A stretch of 12,238 nt of DNA from Willaertia magna (GCA_902984215.1 CADWAF010002782.1:1-12238), one strand, 5' to 3'. Shown: positions 1 to 7,208, numbered from the stretch's first letter. A program made the numbers and translations. Notes: generated by a model not told the origin, from the letters alone.

Positions 1-1
1 T

Positions 2-2515
2 CATCCTTCTAATCTTCCTATATCTGTTTATGCCGGACCAGGTTCCGGTAAGACTAAAGTTATTACTTATAGAATAGCCTATTTAATAAAACATTATAAC
101 TTGAAGCCTGAAAATATTTTCGCAATGACCTTTACTAACAAGGCTGCTAATGAAATGAAACATAGAATTATCTCTCTTCTCAATAATAATAATAACAATA
201 CTTCAACATTAACTTCAAGTAATGAACAACATAACCCTTTAGATTTTTGTTACATGGGTACTTTCCACTCAATTTGTGCAAAAATTCTTAGAAAACACGC
301 TAATTATCTTTCTGGTTTAGATAGAAACTATAATATTTTGGATGATACAGACCAAAAACAATTATTATTAAATATTTGTAAACAATCTGGAAATTTAAAG
401 ATTAGAAAATATTTTGGAAAGAAAGATGTTGAAAAGAAATTATCACCAATGGTTATTTCGCAAGCAATTTCTAAAGCTAAAAACAATCAACAAACAGCAA
501 AGGATTTTAAAGACTCGTTAGAAATATCGTTCCCAAAGAATAGTTATAATATAAATAATTCATTTAAAGAACAACAGGAAGTAATTGCTGAAATATTTAT
601 GGAATATGAAATTTTATTAAAAGACAATAAGTTATTGGATTTTGATGATTTATTATTAAAAGTTGTAACACTTTTTGAAACTAGTAAAAAAGTAAGGGAT
701 TATTATTCTGAGAGATGTCATGCTTTATTAATAGATGAATTTCAAGATGTAAATACTTTACAATATAAAATTTCAAAATATTTATGTGAAAAAAGGAGAA
801 ATATATTTGTTGTTGGTGACGTTGATCAAAATATTTATTCTTGGAGAAATTCTAACGTTACAATTATGCAAACTATTATGGAAGAATTTCCAAATATTAA
901 AACTGTATCACTATTTAAAAATTATAGATCTACACAAAATATTTTAACAATAAGTAACATGATTATTGAAGAAAACACAAATAGATTAAAAAGATCATTA
1001 CAATCAGAAAATAATATGGGTTTGCCAGTTTGTATAAAAGAAAATGATGACGGAGAGGCAGAAGCAACATTTGTTGCAACTGAAATATTAAAATTAATTA
1101 AGCAAAGTAATTCTACATTAAATTTTTCTGATTTTGCAGTTCTTGTTAGAATTAATGCAGCATCTAGAAGTTTTGAAAATACTTTTGTAAGCTACGGTAT
1201 AAAATATAAGGTCATTGGTTGTTATAAATTTTATGATCGTATGGAAGTTAAAGATATTTTAGGTTATGCAAGGTTACTTGTAAATCCAAATGATAATTTA
1301 TCTTTTAATAGAATTATTAATGTTCCTAAAAGAGGAATTGGTGAGAAATCATTAAAAGATATTGAAACTAAATCAAAAGAATTAGGAATTTCAAATTATG
1401 AATTACTTAGACAAATATGTTTAGAAAAGAGGAGTGTAAGTGGAATAACTGTTAGAAAAGGATTAAAAGAATTTGTAAATACAATAGAAGATTTAAAGAA
1501 ATTAAATTTCTATGAACAACCAAAAACCTTATTAACAGCAATCATAAACAAAATTAACTATAAAGAATATTTACAAAACTACGATAAATCTTCATTTGAC
1601 ACTAGATGGGAAAATATCACTGAATTAATCAATGTTTGTGCAGAATTTGAATTAAAAGAAAAGGTGGTTGCTACTACAATGGAAAAGAATAATGAAGATA
1701 CTGAGCACAAGGAAACTTTAGTTTCTAAATTTTTACATAATATTGCCTTAGTCCCTGATAATTTCAATGAAGGTGAAAGTGACGAGAATAATAACAATTT
1801 AGTTACAATTTCAACAATTCACTCGGCCAAAGGATTAGAATTTGGTATTGTTTTTGTAGCTGGTGTTGAAGAAGGAACTTTACCTTTCTACAGAGCAGAA
1901 AAACCATCTGAAATTGAAGAGGAGAGAAGATTATTATTTGTTGCGTGTACAAGAGCCAAGGGTTTATTATATCTCACAAGTGCTGACACTAGATTTAAAT
2001 TTGGAGAAAACAAAAGTTGTTCTAAATCTCACTTTTTAAATCCATTGTACAGGCATTTACATCAATCTGATAAGAAAAATAGAAATAGGAACAATAATAG
2101 AAACAACAACAATAATCAACAACAATCTATTTTAGTGGTGGATAGAATTTCTAATATACTATCAAGTAAATTTGGAAATTATGAAAAAGAGTGGATTCAA
2201 ACATTTAAGGTATTAGGCAAATGTTATGATCCAACAAAACAACTACCACAATTGAGTTATTCCCAAGATATGAAAACACCAACCTCTGCTACTTCTTCAT
2301 CTTCTTATTTTAGTGGAATGAGCTATCAATCATCTTACAATAGCAGCAGTAGTAACATTGGATCGTCCTTGGATAATGTCATTTGTATAGATTCAGATGA
2401 TGATGAAGTTGAGTGCATTGGGGAAGTTAACAATACCATTTCTCCTTCAAAAAGAAAATTTGTGTCATCTATTGATTTTCCATCTCAATCAAAATACAAA
2501 ACCAGAAAGAATTAA
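2..2515 (+). CDS. UvrD/Srs2-type superfamily 1A DNA helicase, 5'-truncated by window edge
   Basis: Predicted ATP-dependent 3'-5' DNA helicase/translocase of the UvrD/Rep/PcrA/Srs2 family, acting in DNA repair or recombination control. The frame is open from base 2 to the TAA at 2513-2515 (837 visible residues), so the true start lies left of the window; the TTG at 101 is internal. Counting the codon at base 2 as 1, the visible motifs are Walker A AGPGSGKT (11-18), Ia TFTNKAANEMK (43-53), Ib GTFHSICAKILR (86-97), II DEFQD (245-249), III GDVDQNIYSWR (272-282), IV KNYRST (306-311), V TIHSAKGLEF (605-614) and VI LFVACTRA (645-652). Only the N-terminal Q-motif region is missing. Asn-rich runs near residues 61-67 and 694-708 look like non-conserved spacers. 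The Ser-rich tail carries a SUMO-interacting-motif-like segment (793-806) and a basic SPSKRKF patch, as expected for a nuclear Srs2-like protein. Family assignment is firm; Srs2 orthology is inferred. Confidence 0.93.
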   Translation, partial: HPSNLPISVYAGPGSGKTKVITYRIAYLIKHYNLKPENIFAMTFTNKAANEMKHRIISLLNNNNNNTSTLTSSNEQHNPLDFCYMGTFHSICAKILRKHANYLSGLDRNYNILDDTDQKQLLLNICKQSGNLKIRKYFGKKDVEKKLSPMVISQAISKAKNNQQTAKDFKDSLEISFPKNSYNINNSFKEQQEVIAEIFMEYEILLKDNKLLDFDDLLLKVVTLFETSKKVRDYYSERCHALLIDEFQDVNTLQYKISKYLCEKRRNIFVVGDVDQNIYSWRNSNVTIMQTIMEEFPNIKTVSLFKNYRSTQNILTISNMIIEENTNRLKRSLQSENNMGLPVCIKENDDGEAEATFVATEILKLIKQSNSTLNFSDFAVLVRINAASRSFENTFVSYGIKYKVIGCYKFYDRMEVKDILGYARLLVNPNDNLSFNRIINVPKRGIGEKSLKDIETKSKELGISNYELLRQICLEKRSVSGITVRKGLKEFVNTIEDLKKLNFYEQPKTLLTAIINKINYKEYLQNYDKSSFDTRWENITELINVCAEFELKEKVVATTMEKNNEDTEHKETLVSKFLHNIALVPDNFNEGESDENNNNLVTISTIHSAKGLEFGIVFVAGVEEGTLPFYRAEKPSEIEEERRLLFVACTRAKGLLYLTSADTRFKFGENKSCSKSHFLNPLYRHLHQSDKKNRNRNNNRNNNNNQQQSILVVDRISNILSSKFGNYEKEWIQTFKVLGKCYDPTKQLPQLSYSQDMKTPTSATSSSSYFSGMSYQSSYNSSSSNIGSSLDNVICIDSDDDEVECIGEVNNTISPSKRKFVSSIDFPSQSKYKTRKN

Positions 2516-2839
2516 TGTATTTAATTAGTAAAAAAAGTGTGATTAGTAACTTTACAATTAAAAAGTAATTTGCTTAAAATCAAAAAAGAATTTAGTAAAA
2601 TAAGTGACAAAGAAAGTAAGAGGAACTACCCATTTAAAGGTTGATAGTAAAAATATTTTGTTAGTTATTTTCCAAGACTGTACCAAATAACGACTCAAAG
2701 ATGAACGGTCAAGAAAATCACATCAAATTTATTTCCTTAAACGAAAGGGAGTTCCATTGATAAACAACATCTAAAATCATTTAAAAAGATTAAATTTACC
2801 TTTGGATTACTCAACAACAAAACAAAAAAAATTAGAAAT
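2516..2839. other. Intergenic region between helicase and antistasin-like gene
   Basis: This 324-bp gap separates two genes on the same strand, so it should hold the helicase 3' UTR and the promoter and leader of the antistasin-like gene. I see no RNA gene. It contains a short AUG-initiated frame (2701-2760) and an imperfect 15-bp direct repeat, TTAGTAAAAAAAGTG at 2525-2539 and TTAGTAAAATAAGTG at 2592-2606 (14 of 15 bases identical). No canonical AATAAA follows the helicase stop codon. Confidence 0.6.
2701..2760 (+). promoter_or_regulatory. Possible upstream ORF (19 codons) in the leader of the antistasin-like gene
   Basis: An ATG at 2701 opens a 19-codon frame (MNGQENHIKF...) that ends with TGA at 2758-2760, 79 nt before the ATG of the downstream gene. 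It can act as an upstream ORF only if transcription starts to its left, which the sequence cannot show. The peptide has no recognisable domain, and short frames like this arise often by chance. Confidence 0.25.
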
Positions 2840-3211
2840 ATGAAGTCAATTATCGTTGTAGCTCTTATTGCAATCATTGCATTTGTAATGTGTCAAACTG
2901 TTTACTCAAAAGAGTGTCCATTATTAAAATGTAAGGCATGTGACTATGGTTATAAATACAAGAATGGATGTAGAACATGTGAATGTTGTAATTATAGTAA
3001 ACCTTGCGCAATCCGTTGTGCTTACGGATTAAAAGTAGATCGTTATGGTTGTCAACTCTGTAAATGTAAGCCAAAACCAAAATCAAAACCAACCTTCTGT
3101 CCATCCTTAGTTGCTTGTACTTTAAAATGTAAAAAATACAAAAAGGCAAAGAGTGGATGTTTATTATGTGCATGTAAAAAGTACAGAAAGAATAGACAAT
3201 ACAGAAGATAA
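2840..3211 (+). CDS. Secreted cysteine-rich protein with three antistasin-like repeats
   Basis: A 123-residue predicted secreted protein. Residues 1-23 form a signal peptide (MK, then a hydrophobic core, with likely cleavage after VYS). The mature part has exactly 18 cysteines in three consecutive six-Cys units: 26-49, 50-76 and 87-112. Their spacing is C-x4/5-C-x2/3-C-x9/10-C-x2-C-x-C, with a G-C-x2-C-x-C ending each time. Unit 2 (CAIRCAYGLKVDRYGCQLC) fits the antistasin-like family, whose animal members inhibit serine proteases. A Lys/Pro linker separates units 2 and 3, and the tail is strongly basic (KKYRKNRQYRR). It has no membrane anchor. A protease-inhibitor role is inferred from the family; the reactive-site residue cannot be assigned by eye. 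A different role for a basic disulfide-rich secreted protein is possible. Its stop lies 42 bp from the convergent nucleoside hydrolase gene. Confidence 0.8.
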   Translation: MKSIIVVALIAIIAFVMCQTVYSKECPLLKCKACDYGYKYKNGCRTCECCNYSKPCAIRCAYGLKVDRYGCQLCKCKPKPKSKPTFCPSLVACTLKCKKYKKAKSGCLLCACKKYRKNRQYRR

Positions 3212-3238
3212 AAGAACTTGACTTGAAATTATTGTGTA

Positions 3239-3244
3239 AATAAA
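3239..3244 (+). terminator. Candidate polyadenylation signal AATAAA
   Basis: AATAAA begins 28 nt after the stop codon of the antistasin-like gene, inside the 42-bp convergent gap. Cleavage 10-30 nt downstream would put the mRNA end inside the 3' coding part of the opposite-strand nucleoside hydrolase gene. The hexamer is common by chance in AT-rich DNA. Confidence 0.35.
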
Positions 3245-3253
3245 TGTACAATT

Positions 3254-4576
3254 CTATTCCAAACCGTATTTTACTAATTCATCTTTTGTTATTGATCTCA
3301 TCATTGTATCTTTTAAAAGATTAATCATATTGTCAACCATTCCATCTCTAAAAGAAATACCAACATGTGCCTTACCATTAATTGGATCATAAATAAAACA
3401 AGTTTTACCATCTACATCATTCACCACAAAATGTCCAGGAGCATATTCAATAAATTTCTCTAAATAAATTGCTTCATACGTTGTTAATGCATCATGTGGA
3501 CAAGTTCCCTTAATTTCTTTTCTAAATGCACATGTCCTATGTTTTAACCAAACATCTAATAAAGTTCCTACAACTGAAGTTGCTTTTAAATATTTATCAT
3601 TATATTCTTCTATAATATTATCATTAATATATGGATCAGTTCCACGATGAAAAGATAACGTTCTCATTTCCTCAACAATTTCATTTTCAAACCACAATTC
3701 ATGTGTCACTGTATGTCCAACACAATAAATATTAAATCCAGCATTAAATACAATTGAGGCAGCAAATTGATCTTGTCTAATATTATGACATGAATGACAA
3801 TGATACTCTTTCCCCTTCTCTAAATTAGATAACGTGACAGGTGTCTTTTCATGATAAGGAACAACACCTCCACCCATAAAAACAATCTTATTAACCATAT
3901 TTGGTAAATTCTTTTCTAACTCTAAAGCCATTGCAACATTAGTTAACGCTCCCAAACAAACAATTGTTAAATCTCCATTTAATTCTTTAGCTTTTTCAAC
4001 AATAAATTTTGCAGCTTCTTTTGAATAAATATTTTCCAATTCTTTTCTTTCTAAAAAACAATTTTGTAATTCTTTAAATTTAATAATTTCTTCATCTGGA
4101 AAGATACCAATCCCTTCTGTATGAGCTTGCCAACAAGGTAAAACAACTGGTTCATTCATTGGATAATTAGAACCTGTCACAACTGGTATATTTATTAAAT
4201 TGTCATTATCATTCATATCAATTTTATGTGCATTAATAATTTTTCTTGAAATTTCTGATCTAAGCTCAACAAAACCATAAACAGTGGTTACACCAATAAT
4301 ATTTACCGATTCTTTTGGTAAATGTAATAAAGATAATAGTGCTAATGCATCATCAATATCACTACCGATATCTGTATCGAAAATTAAATTTATTGGACTA
4401 GTTTTTTTAATTTCTTCGGAATTTTGTTGAAGTATTGTTGTTGTTGTTGAATTATTATTGTGTTGAAGAGATAATTCAATTTTTTCTTTAATGATTTGTT
4501 CAAATTTTGAAACGTAAGTTGTTTCTTGTTGTTTGGTTATTGTTGGTTGATCTTTATTACTGTAACCTTGTCCCAT
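3254..4576 (-). CDS. Nucleoside hydrolase (inosine-uridine preferring family) with putative N-myristoylation site
   Basis: A 440-residue ribohydrolase that probably splits the N-glycosidic bond of nucleosides to base plus ribose for purine/pyrimidine salvage. The Ca2+/ribose-binding signature FDTDIGSDIDDALAL is at 66-80, followed by TTVYGFVELR (97-106), KIVFMGGGV (230-238), the N-x3-D pair N265/D269 before FAASIVFNAG, and a C-terminal CPHDALTTYEA (359-369) where H361-D362 match the family's catalytic His-Asp region. Typical enzymes have about 310-340 residues; the excess is a roughly 60-residue disordered N-terminal extension with Thr/Asn/Gln runs, plus small insertions. The start is the first ATG of the frame. 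The N-terminus MGQGYSNK fits the N-myristoylation pattern (Gly2, Ser6, Lys8), which suggests membrane tethering. The TVYG variant instead of a TVxGN core is seen in a known subgroup, so substrate preference is open. Stop codon is TAG, the only one in the window. Confidence 0.92.
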   Translation of the reverse strand: MGQGYSNKDQPTITKQQETTYVSKFEQIIKEKIELSLQHNNNSTTTTILQQNSEEIKKTSPINLIFDTDIGSDIDDALALLSLLHLPKESVNIIGVTTVYGFVELRSEISRKIINAHKIDMNDNDNLINIPVVTGSNYPMNEPVVLPCWQAHTEGIGIFPDEEIIKFKELQNCFLERKELENIYSKEAAKFIVEKAKELNGDLTIVCLGALTNVAMALELEKNLPNMVNKIVFMGGGVVPYHEKTPVTLSNLEKGKEYHCHSCHNIRQDQFAASIVFNAGFNIYCVGHTVTHELWFENEIVEEMRTLSFHRGTDPYINDNIIEEYNDKYLKATSVVGTLLDVWLKHRTCAFRKEIKGTCPHDALTTYEAIYLEKFIEYAPGHFVVNDVDGKTCFIYDPINGKAHVGISFRDGMVDNMINLLKDTMMRSITKDELVKYGLE

Positions 4577-4617
4577 GATGTTGTAGTTTATTTATTTTCC
4601 AGCCACTGATTTTTTTT

Positions 4618-4646
4618 TCTGTTTTGTGAAAAACGATCTGTTTTGT
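4618..4646. repeat. 10-bp direct repeat TCTGTTTTGT, two copies
   Basis: TCTGTTTTGT occurs at 4618-4627 and again at 4637-4646, a 19-bp period, close to two helical turns, inside the shared promoter region. It may be a paired factor-binding site; chance is possible. Confidence 0.4.
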
Positions 4647-4763
4647 AAAGCGTGTCAAAACGCACAACGAACAGTGTTCCTTGTGTTTTAAATAAATTGT
4701 TATCTGATTTTAAAATTTATTTTAAATTAATAAATTTTATAAAATTTTTCTTTAATTTTATGG

Positions 4764-4781
4764 AAATTTGTTAACAAATTT
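4764..4781. repeat. Perfect 18-bp palindrome 25-42 bp upstream of the F-box start codon
   Basis: AAATTTGTTAACAAATTT reads the same on both strands, centred on GTTAAC. It ends 24 bases before the ATG at 4806. It could be a dimeric factor site in the promoter or leader. In such AT-rich DNA an 18-bp palindrome can arise by chance. Confidence 0.5.
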
Positions 4782-4805
4782 TTTAAATTATTATTGTAAA
4801 AAAAA

Positions 4806-5848
4806 ATGTCCAAAAGAAAAACTGAAAAAGAAGAAGGATCAAATAAAATCAAAAAACAAAAAGATGAAAATGATGAAACAACAGATTTAACATTTCTAGA
4901 AAAACTTCCAGACGATATTTTCTATGAAGTTTGTTTATTCGTAGATATCAATACTCTTAATAATTTGTCACTCGTCAATTTAAAATTAAATAAGATGCAT
5001 TCAAAATTTATTCAATCTCTATATGATTATGATGAATTTGAAAAAGTAATGCGTATGAAAAGAGTTGAACCAAGATTAACAGTGTTTTTCACTGAAAATC
5101 CATCTGCTTTAATTAAAAAATATAAAAGAATTAATAAATTAGAAATTGAAATCTTTTTTAAAGCATTAGAGTAAGTAAATCGCTATCACCTTTTTTAATA
5201 AATTTATTAATAATTTTAAATTACGAATTTAATAATAATGATAATCAAACACACAGTCGTTATCCTGGAGGAAATTGTGATGAAATGGTTTTAAGATGGT
5301 TATTGACATTTGATTCAACTAAAAAGACATTAAAGAAAGGTAGTATCCGCAATTGGGATGGAGAAGTAAGTGGTAATAAAATGGTTAAGTTACCCAATAT
5401 TCGTGATAATTGGAAAGAATTATTAAAATCTATTGCATCTCTTTCTTTTGAAGAACCAAATAAAAAGAACCTTTATTACTTCACAATTGAAGATAAACGT
5501 TCAGATTGGGAAGAATATGATACAGAATGGTCAAAGATTGAAGTTAAGGTTAAATCAAATGGTGTTGAGATTTTTAACTTTTTACAACAAGTAATTTACA
5601 CAAATGAAAGAGGTAATAGACAACAAACAAATAAGAAGAAGAATGAAAAATTTCCAATTACACCAATTGCAAGTAAAATGTTAGAAGAATTACAAACGTT
5701 TTGTGGAATAACTCGTGTAGAAAAAGAATCTGATGGTGAAACTATCTCTGCAAAAGAATCAAGAGAATTTCAAGGAAAAGCATTGAAATTTAATGATCTA
5801 AGAGATGACTATCCAAAATTAGAGACTCTTATTTCAAAACTTGATTAA
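4806..5848 (+). CDS. F-box protein, two exons (4806-5170 and 5257-5848)
   Basis: Joining the two exons gives 957 nt, 318 residues plus stop. The N-terminus is Lys-rich (MSKRKTEKEE..., NLS-like). Residues 30-64 match an F-box: LEKLPDDIFYEV followed by VDINTLNNLSLVNLKLNKM, the LP-x2-hydrophobic and L-x-LVN-x-K pattern that binds Skp1 in SCF ubiquitin ligases. The rest is a charged, mostly non-repetitive region with no LRR, WD40 or Kelch repeats and no fold that I recognise, so the substrate is unknown. Exon 1 ends after two bases of codon 122; exon 2 starts with the third base, which gives Asp and then RYPGGNCDEMV. The next ATG downstream (5285) lies inside exon 2 and should not be taken as a separate start. 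The start codon follows eight A's. The F-box call is good; the function beyond it is unknown. Confidence 0.75.
5171..5256 (+). other. Spliceosomal intron (86 bp) of the F-box gene
   Basis: The donor is GTAAGT at 5171-5176 and the acceptor is CACAG ending at 5256. Between the donor and 5256 this is the only usable AG, and it restores the frame (phase 2). The next AG (5270) would not. The intron is more AT-rich than its flanks, lacks a clear pyrimidine tract, and contains in-frame stops if retained. It is the only intron I can support in the window. Confidence 0.82.
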
Positions 5849-5900
5849 TTTACATTTCTTGGTTAATTGTTGTAAAGTCAATTATGGTTTTTTTAAATTA

Positions 5901-5906
5901 TTTATT
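5901..5906 (-). terminator. Candidate polyadenylation signal AATAAA (minus strand)
   Basis: On the minus strand this reads AATAAA, beginning 22 nt after the stop codon of the agmatine deiminase-family gene, inside the 79-bp convergent gap with the F-box gene. No plus-strand AATAAA follows the F-box stop codon. The position is suitable, but the motif is weak evidence in AT-rich DNA. Confidence 0.35.
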
Positions 5907-5927
5907 GTAAATTTTATAAATTTTAAT

Positions 5928-7208
5928 TTAAATTCTTGGCATTTGTTGTGAAATACAATGCATTCCTCCTCCACCAATGTTAACACCTTCTGTGTTGATT
6001 GGAACGATAACTCTATTTGGGTAAAGTTCTTTAAATATGTTAAAAACTTTTTCATCTAGTTGTTTTATCTTTTCACTTCTTCCTTCTCTCCAATAAGAAC
6101 TTATTAGAACAACATGATTACAAACTAGAAAGTTTAAATAGCTTGATGCAATCATTGCCTCAATAGTATCATTCATTATAGATTCATCTTCAAAAGTAAG
6201 TTCCGATAATAATTGATAAGTAACATCATCCTTATTTAAAGAAACAATCATATGAGGAGAAACAGGCATTCTAACAATACGGAAAGGTTTTCCTTCTTCA
6301 TTTGTTTCGTTCTTTAATAATTCATAATTCTCTTCAAGTCTTTCTCTATTAATGTTAGAAATAACATCATTTGCTTCATCATCAACTTGAGCTAATGCAA
6401 TTGTATTCTCATCAATAAATCTACAAAACTCATCAATATGACCTCCAGTTCCAAATGTAGTAAAGTAATTAGTACCTTTCATTATACCTTTAGAAGAAAG
6501 TTGATCTTCAATTAAACCTTCTGTTTTAAGCCATATAACCTTTGAAATTGAGGAAAATACTCTTTTCATTTCAGATTCAATACTTTCTCTATTGGTATAA
6601 TGGTTTTCTTTATTTCTAAGTAATTCAACATGTTCTACCATCATTAATGTTCCTTTTCCATCAAATTCTCTATTTCCACCTTCACTAATTAAACTACTTC
6701 TTACAATGCTTGTTTTTAATTTAGATGCCACAATTCTGTCAACACTTTCATCTACAATAGCATCTTCATCAGAAGAATTACTATAACTCCAATTATTAAA
6801 ACCAAAATCTATTATCTTTCTTTCCTTTTTCTTTTCGTTAACTAAAAAGATTGGACCCATATCTCTGAACCAAATATCGTCATGTGGAATTTCATGGAAA
6901 CGAATATTATTTTCAATAAGCTTATCAGTAAGATTTCCTCTTTGTTTTAATAATTGTTTCACATAAGAACTATCTTTTTCAAGATCATGAACGACAAGGT
7001 CGATAAAGAATTGTTCAGTTTCCGTGTTGTTATGTGTTAAAAGTGATTCCATCATTGGGACTTGTACAGAATGAAAAGGGCTATAACGCAATGGTTCTTC
7101 ATTATCAACTTTATAAACAAATTTATAGTCATTTGAATGATTAGTTCTTCCCAATCCCAACCAAATTGATTCCATTACATTCTCAAATTCACCGGGAAAA
7201 CGCCACAT
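5928..7208 (-). CDS. Agmatine deiminase / Porphyromonas-type peptidylarginine deiminase family enzyme
   Basis: A 426-residue guanidino-group-modifying enzyme, probably agmatine deiminase (agmatine to N-carbamoylputrescine plus ammonia, polyamine synthesis). Visible motifs are FPGEFE then W (the family's N-terminal P-x-E-[FW]-E...W), DDIWFRDMGP (110-119, substrate-binding Asp), EGGNREFDGKGT (176-187), TGGHIDEFCRF (254-264, catalytic His) and the C-terminal GGGGMHCISQQMP with the nucleophile Cys418. Length is somewhat above the usual 340-380, with charged insertions near residues 130-160 and 230-250. The open frame extends 21 codons upstream to a GTG (7271), but the first ATG is at 7208. It sits directly before the family's N-terminal motif and after six A's, so I chose it. 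EGGNRE instead of the plant-type EGGSIH leaves substrate choice (agmatine or a peptidyl/free arginine) open. All catalytic residues seem present. Confidence 0.87.
   Translation of the reverse strand: MWRFPGEFENVMESIWLGLGRTNHSNDYKFVYKVDNEEPLRYSPFHSVQVPMMESLLTHNNTETEQFFIDLVVHDLEKDSSYVKQLLKQRGNLTDKLIENNIRFHEIPHDDIWFRDMGPIFLVNEKKKERKIIDFGFNNWSYSNSSDEDAIVDESVDRIVASKLKTSIVRSSLISEGGNREFDGKGTLMMVEHVELLRNKENHYTNRESIESEMKRVFSSISKVIWLKTEGLIEDQLSSKGIMKGTNYFTTFGTGGHIDEFCRFIDENTIALAQVDDEANDVISNINRERLEENYELLKNETNEEGKPFRIVRMPVSPHMIVSLNKDDVTYQLLSELTFEDESIMNDTIEAMIASSYLNFLVCNHVVLISSYWREGRSEKIKQLDEKVFNIFKELYPNRVIVPINTEGVNIGGGGMHCISQQMPRI

Larger units (their letters stand above)
4577..4805. promoter_or_regulatory. 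Divergent promoter region: nucleoside hydrolase / F-box gene
   Basis: The 229-bp gap lies between two opposite-facing start codons, so it must hold both promoters and 5' leaders. The half near the hydrolase is relatively G/C-containing and holds a 10-bp direct repeat and a GCGT/ACGC inverted pair (4650-4663, GCGTGTCAAAACGC). The half near the F-box gene is almost pure A/T and holds an 18-bp perfect palindrome. No TATA box can be distinguished from the AT background. Confidence 0.5.

Noticed and set aside
101..103. TTG at 101 as the start of the helicase
   Set aside because: The same frame is open to base 2 and carries the essential Walker A motif upstream of 101, so the start is outside the window.
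181..201. Asn-codon runs (here and at 2081-2125, 4400-4460, 9985-10002) as microsatellites or unstable repeats
   Set aside because: They are short, mix AAT and AAC codons, and fit ordinary low-complexity spacers in AT-rich protist proteins.
1579..1797. 72-codon open frame on the minus strand inside the helicase gene
   Set aside because: It lies wholly opposite conserved helicase coding sequence, has no domain and reads as low-complexity Ser/Leu; a shadow frame.
2616..2834. Possible 5'-UTR intron before the antistasin-like gene (GTAAGA-like donor near 2616, TTAG near 2834)
   Set aside because: The donor is weak and there is no reading frame to test the junction; transcript data would be needed.
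2874..3251. 125-codon minus-strand frame opposite the antistasin-like gene
   Set aside because: Its His/Tyr/Ile-rich composition is what the reverse complement of the Cys/Lys codons would give, while the plus strand has a signal peptide and regular cysteine spacing.
5285..5848. Separate 187-codon gene starting at 5285
   Set aside because: The frame continues upstream to a CACAG acceptor that joins in phase with a GTAAGT donor at the end of the F-box exon, so it is exon 2 of one gene.
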